In this document: piece after piece, positions 4,969-6,529 of the stretch
Layout of the letters: each line of letters starts with the position of its first letter
Position numbering within the stretch: position 1 is the stretch's first letter
Origin: Synergistaceae bacterium
GTDB lineage: Bacteria; Synergistota; Synergistia; Synergistales; Synergistaceae
Assembly (NCBI GenBank): GCA_012728505.1
Contig: JAAYEY010000004.1
Location: 1 to 6,529, forward strand
Length of the DNA: 6,529 nt
Direction of reading: 5' to 3'
The notes under the pieces: model-generated
What the model was told of the DNA's origin: nothing
Databases searched by the model: none
The model's input: only the letters and a program-made list of their open reading frames with translations
Translations under genes and position numbers: made by a program

Positions 4969-5723
4969 ATACATACATCAAAGAAATTCTTGAGGGTGTT
5001 AAGAATGGCAGGTTGTCTGTGGAAGAGGCGGTTTTGAAGCTGAAATTCGCTCCTTTTGAGGATATAGGCTATGCCAAGGTCGATATGCACAGAGCGCTTC
5101 GTCAGGGTGTCACCGAGGTTATTTACGGAGCCGGAAAGACGCCGGAGCAGATCATCGGCATTGCCGACACACTGCGAAAAAACAATCGGAATACTATCCT
5201 GATCACCCGGTTGGATAAAGATCAAGCAGCGGAGCTTGGACAGACTTGCGCTCTGACCTATCATGCCGAGGCACGGATCGGCATCATCGGCGATCTGCCC
5301 AGGCCTGACGGGATCGGAAAGATCGTCGTTGCCACTGCTGGCACCAGCGACATTCCTGTTGCCGAAGAGGCCGCGCTGACAGCGGAGGTTCTGGGCAACG
5401 AGGTAACACGGCTTTATGATGTTGGTGTCGCCGGACTGCACCGGCTTCTGGCCCATTTGGAAGACATCATGAGCGCCAGTGTAATCATCTCTATCGCAGG
5501 CATGGAAGGTGCGCTTACCAGCGTGATCGGCGGGCTTGCCGACTGTCCGGTTATCGCCGTACCCACGAGTGTTGGCTATGGTGCGTCCTTCGGTGGCCTG
5601 TCCGCGCTCCTCTCCATGCTTAATTCCTGCGCCAGCGGTGTCTCCGTCGTCAATATCGACAACGGCTTTGGAGCCGGATACATGGCCAGTATGATCAATC
5701 ATATGGAGGTAAAAAGTAAATGA
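4965..5723 (+). CDS. larB: Pyridinium-3,5-biscarboxylic acid mononucleotide synthase LarB
   Basis: LarB starts nickel-pincer nucleotide synthesis by carboxylating nicotinic acid adenine dinucleotide at C5 of the pyridinium ring and hydrolysing the phosphoanhydride to release AMP. The 252-residue length is close to that of L. plantarum LarB. An N-terminal region (1-115) containing FEDIGYAKVDMHRALRQG and EVIYGAGKTPEQI precedes a PurE-like (AIR carboxylase) C-terminal domain: VVATAGTSDIPVAEEAALTA (121-140), YDVGVAGLHRLL (151-162), SIAGMEGALTSVIGGL (176-191), VPTSVGYG (199-206) and NIDNGFGAGYMA (230-241). E181 and C222 line up with the glutamate and cysteine (Glu180 and Cys221) implicated in the L. 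plantarum mechanism, so the enzyme should be active. GAAGGTGAG (from 4953) is the ribosome site; the start overlaps larE and the stop overlaps larC, each by ATGA. A long open frame on the opposite strand is only a shadow of this gene. Confidence 0.95.
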   Translation: MNTYIKEILEGVKNGRLSVEEAVLKLKFAPFEDIGYAKVDMHRALRQGVTEVIYGAGKTPEQIIGIADTLRKNNRNTILITRLDKDQAAELGQTCALTYHAEARIGIIGDLPRPDGIGKIVVATAGTSDIPVAEEAALTAEVLGNEVTRLYDVGVAGLHRLLAHLEDIMSASVIISIAGMEGALTSVIGGLADCPVIAVPTSVGYGASFGGLSALLSMLNSCASGVSVVNIDNGFGAGYMASMINHMEVKSK

Positions 5724-6529
5724 AAACATTGTATCTTGACTGTGGAATGGGTGCTGCCGGTGATATGCTGACTGCTGCACTTCTGGAGCTTCTTCCTGAT
5801 CAGGATGTCTTTCTTGCTGAGCTGAACGATCTTGGAATACCCGGTGTACATGTGAAAAAGGAGTTATCTACCAAGTGCGGAATTAACGGTACGCACATCA
5901 CAGTTATGGTCAAAGGTCAGGAGGAAGAGGTCCCCCACCTGCACGAGCACCATCATGGGCACGAACATGAGCACAGCCATGAATATGTTCATGAACATAA
6001 GCACGAAAATTTCAATGACGGAGATCATACATCCTGTCACAGAGGTATGCACGAGATCGTACACATCATTGAGGACCTGAAGCTATCCCAAAAGGTCAAG
6101 GCGGATGTTTGGGAGGTTTATGCCCTTATCGCCGCGGCGGAAAGCCACGTCCATGGCGTTCCCGTCGCGGATATCCACTTCCATGAAGTCGGCACAATGG
6201 ACGCAATAGCTGACATTACGGCTGTCTGTCTGCTGATGGATAAGATCGCTCCACAGCAGGTCATCGTTTCACCTGTCCATGTGGGCAGCGATCATGTGCG
6301 ATGCTCTCACGGCATCCTTCCTGTCCCTGCACCGGCCACTGCATATATCCTGCGCGATGTACCGATTTACGGCGGCAGTATCAAAGGGGAGCTTTGCACA
6401 CCTACCGGAGCCGCGCTGCTGAAGTATTTTGCAACATCCTTCGGTGACATGCCCGTTATAAAGACAAAAACCATCGGCTATGGCATGGGCAAAAGGGATT
6501 TTGAAACGGCTAACTGCGTCAGAGCTATG
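5720..6529 (+). CDS. larC: Nickel-pincer cofactor metallochelatase LarC, N-terminal part (runs off the right edge)
   Basis: LarC inserts nickel into the bis-thiocarboxylate product of LarE, in a CTP-dependent reaction, completing the nickel-pincer nucleotide. The window holds its first 270 codons, open to the last base. The N-terminus YLDCGMGAAGDML (5-17) is the family's glycine-rich signature. AAAESHVHGVP and ADIHFHEVGTMDAIADI (about 137-164), SPVHVGSDHV, HGILPVPAPAT and GELCTPTGAALL follow in the usual order, and GYGMGKRDF lies near the edge. Residues 73-115 form an extra-rich histidine segment (16 histidines, many as HxH and HHH), which probably collects nickel. GGAGGT (5705-5710) is the ribosome site, and ATGA 5720-5723 overlaps the larB stop. 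In L. plantarum larC is read as two frames joined by ribosomal frameshifting; the second half is outside this window, so that cannot be judged here. Confidence 0.93.
   Translation, partial: MKTLYLDCGMGAAGDMLTAALLELLPDQDVFLAELNDLGIPGVHVKKELSTKCGINGTHITVMVKGQEEEVPHLHEHHHGHEHEHSHEYVHEHKHENFNDGDHTSCHRGMHEIVHIIEDLKLSQKVKADVWEVYALIAAAESHVHGVPVADIHFHEVGTMDAIADITAVCLLMDKIAPQQVIVSPVHVGSDHVRCSHGILPVPAPATAYILRDVPIYGGSIKGELCTPTGAALLKYFATSFGDMPVIKTKTIGYGMGKRDFETANCVRAM

Noticed and set aside
4857..5780. 307-codon open frame on the - strand
   Set aside because: It lies antiparallel over larB, whose family motifs are unmistakable; the translation of the opposite strand shows no known motif and no ribosome site.

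Overview
The window looks like a chromosomal piece of an anaerobic bacterium of medium GC content. Genes have strong purine-rich Shine-Dalgarno sites, and the gene content (a molybdenum hydroxylase, a DUF3842 protein, nickel-pincer cofactor genes) would fit Bacillota (Clostridia) or Synergistota. This taxonomic guess is inference from gene families only.

Layout, left to right, with all intact genes on the + strand. Positions 1-1588 are the end of a xanthine-dehydrogenase-type operon: the last 81 residues of the molybdopterin subunit, then one protein that fuses the [2Fe-2S] subunit and the FAD subunit. Positions 1589-2640 hold no intact gene. This stretch looks like a decayed mobile or accessory zone, with an unresolved segment containing a nested hairpin, three degenerate ~22-bp repeats resembling an IS21-type end, and on the - strand the broken C-terminus of an AAA ATPase/DUF4143 gene with an in-frame stop. 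From 2653 the genome is ordered again: a -10 box beside a perfect 7-bp palindrome precedes a DUF3842 gene (2713-3117).

A sigma70-like promoter (3144-3172) then starts a transcript whose ~200-nt leader can fold into a compact structure followed by a clear intrinsic terminator, before any coding sequence. Downstream lie two small unrecognised membrane proteins (3386-3793, 3807-4121), a second intrinsic terminator (4136-4174), and the tightly overlapping genes larE-larB-larC. larC runs off the right edge.

LarB, LarE and LarC make the nickel-pincer nucleotide cofactor (NPN). LarB carboxylates nicotinate adenine dinucleotide and hydrolyses its phosphoanhydride, LarE inserts the two sulfurs, and LarC inserts nickel. 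NPN serves LarA-type racemases and epimerases; no larA is in the window. The most interesting part is the block from 3144 to 4174, where a candidate attenuated leader RNA, two unknown membrane proteins and a second terminator sit directly in front of the NPN genes. The membrane proteins might serve nickel or substrate transport or cofactor delivery, but the sequence does not prove any of these.
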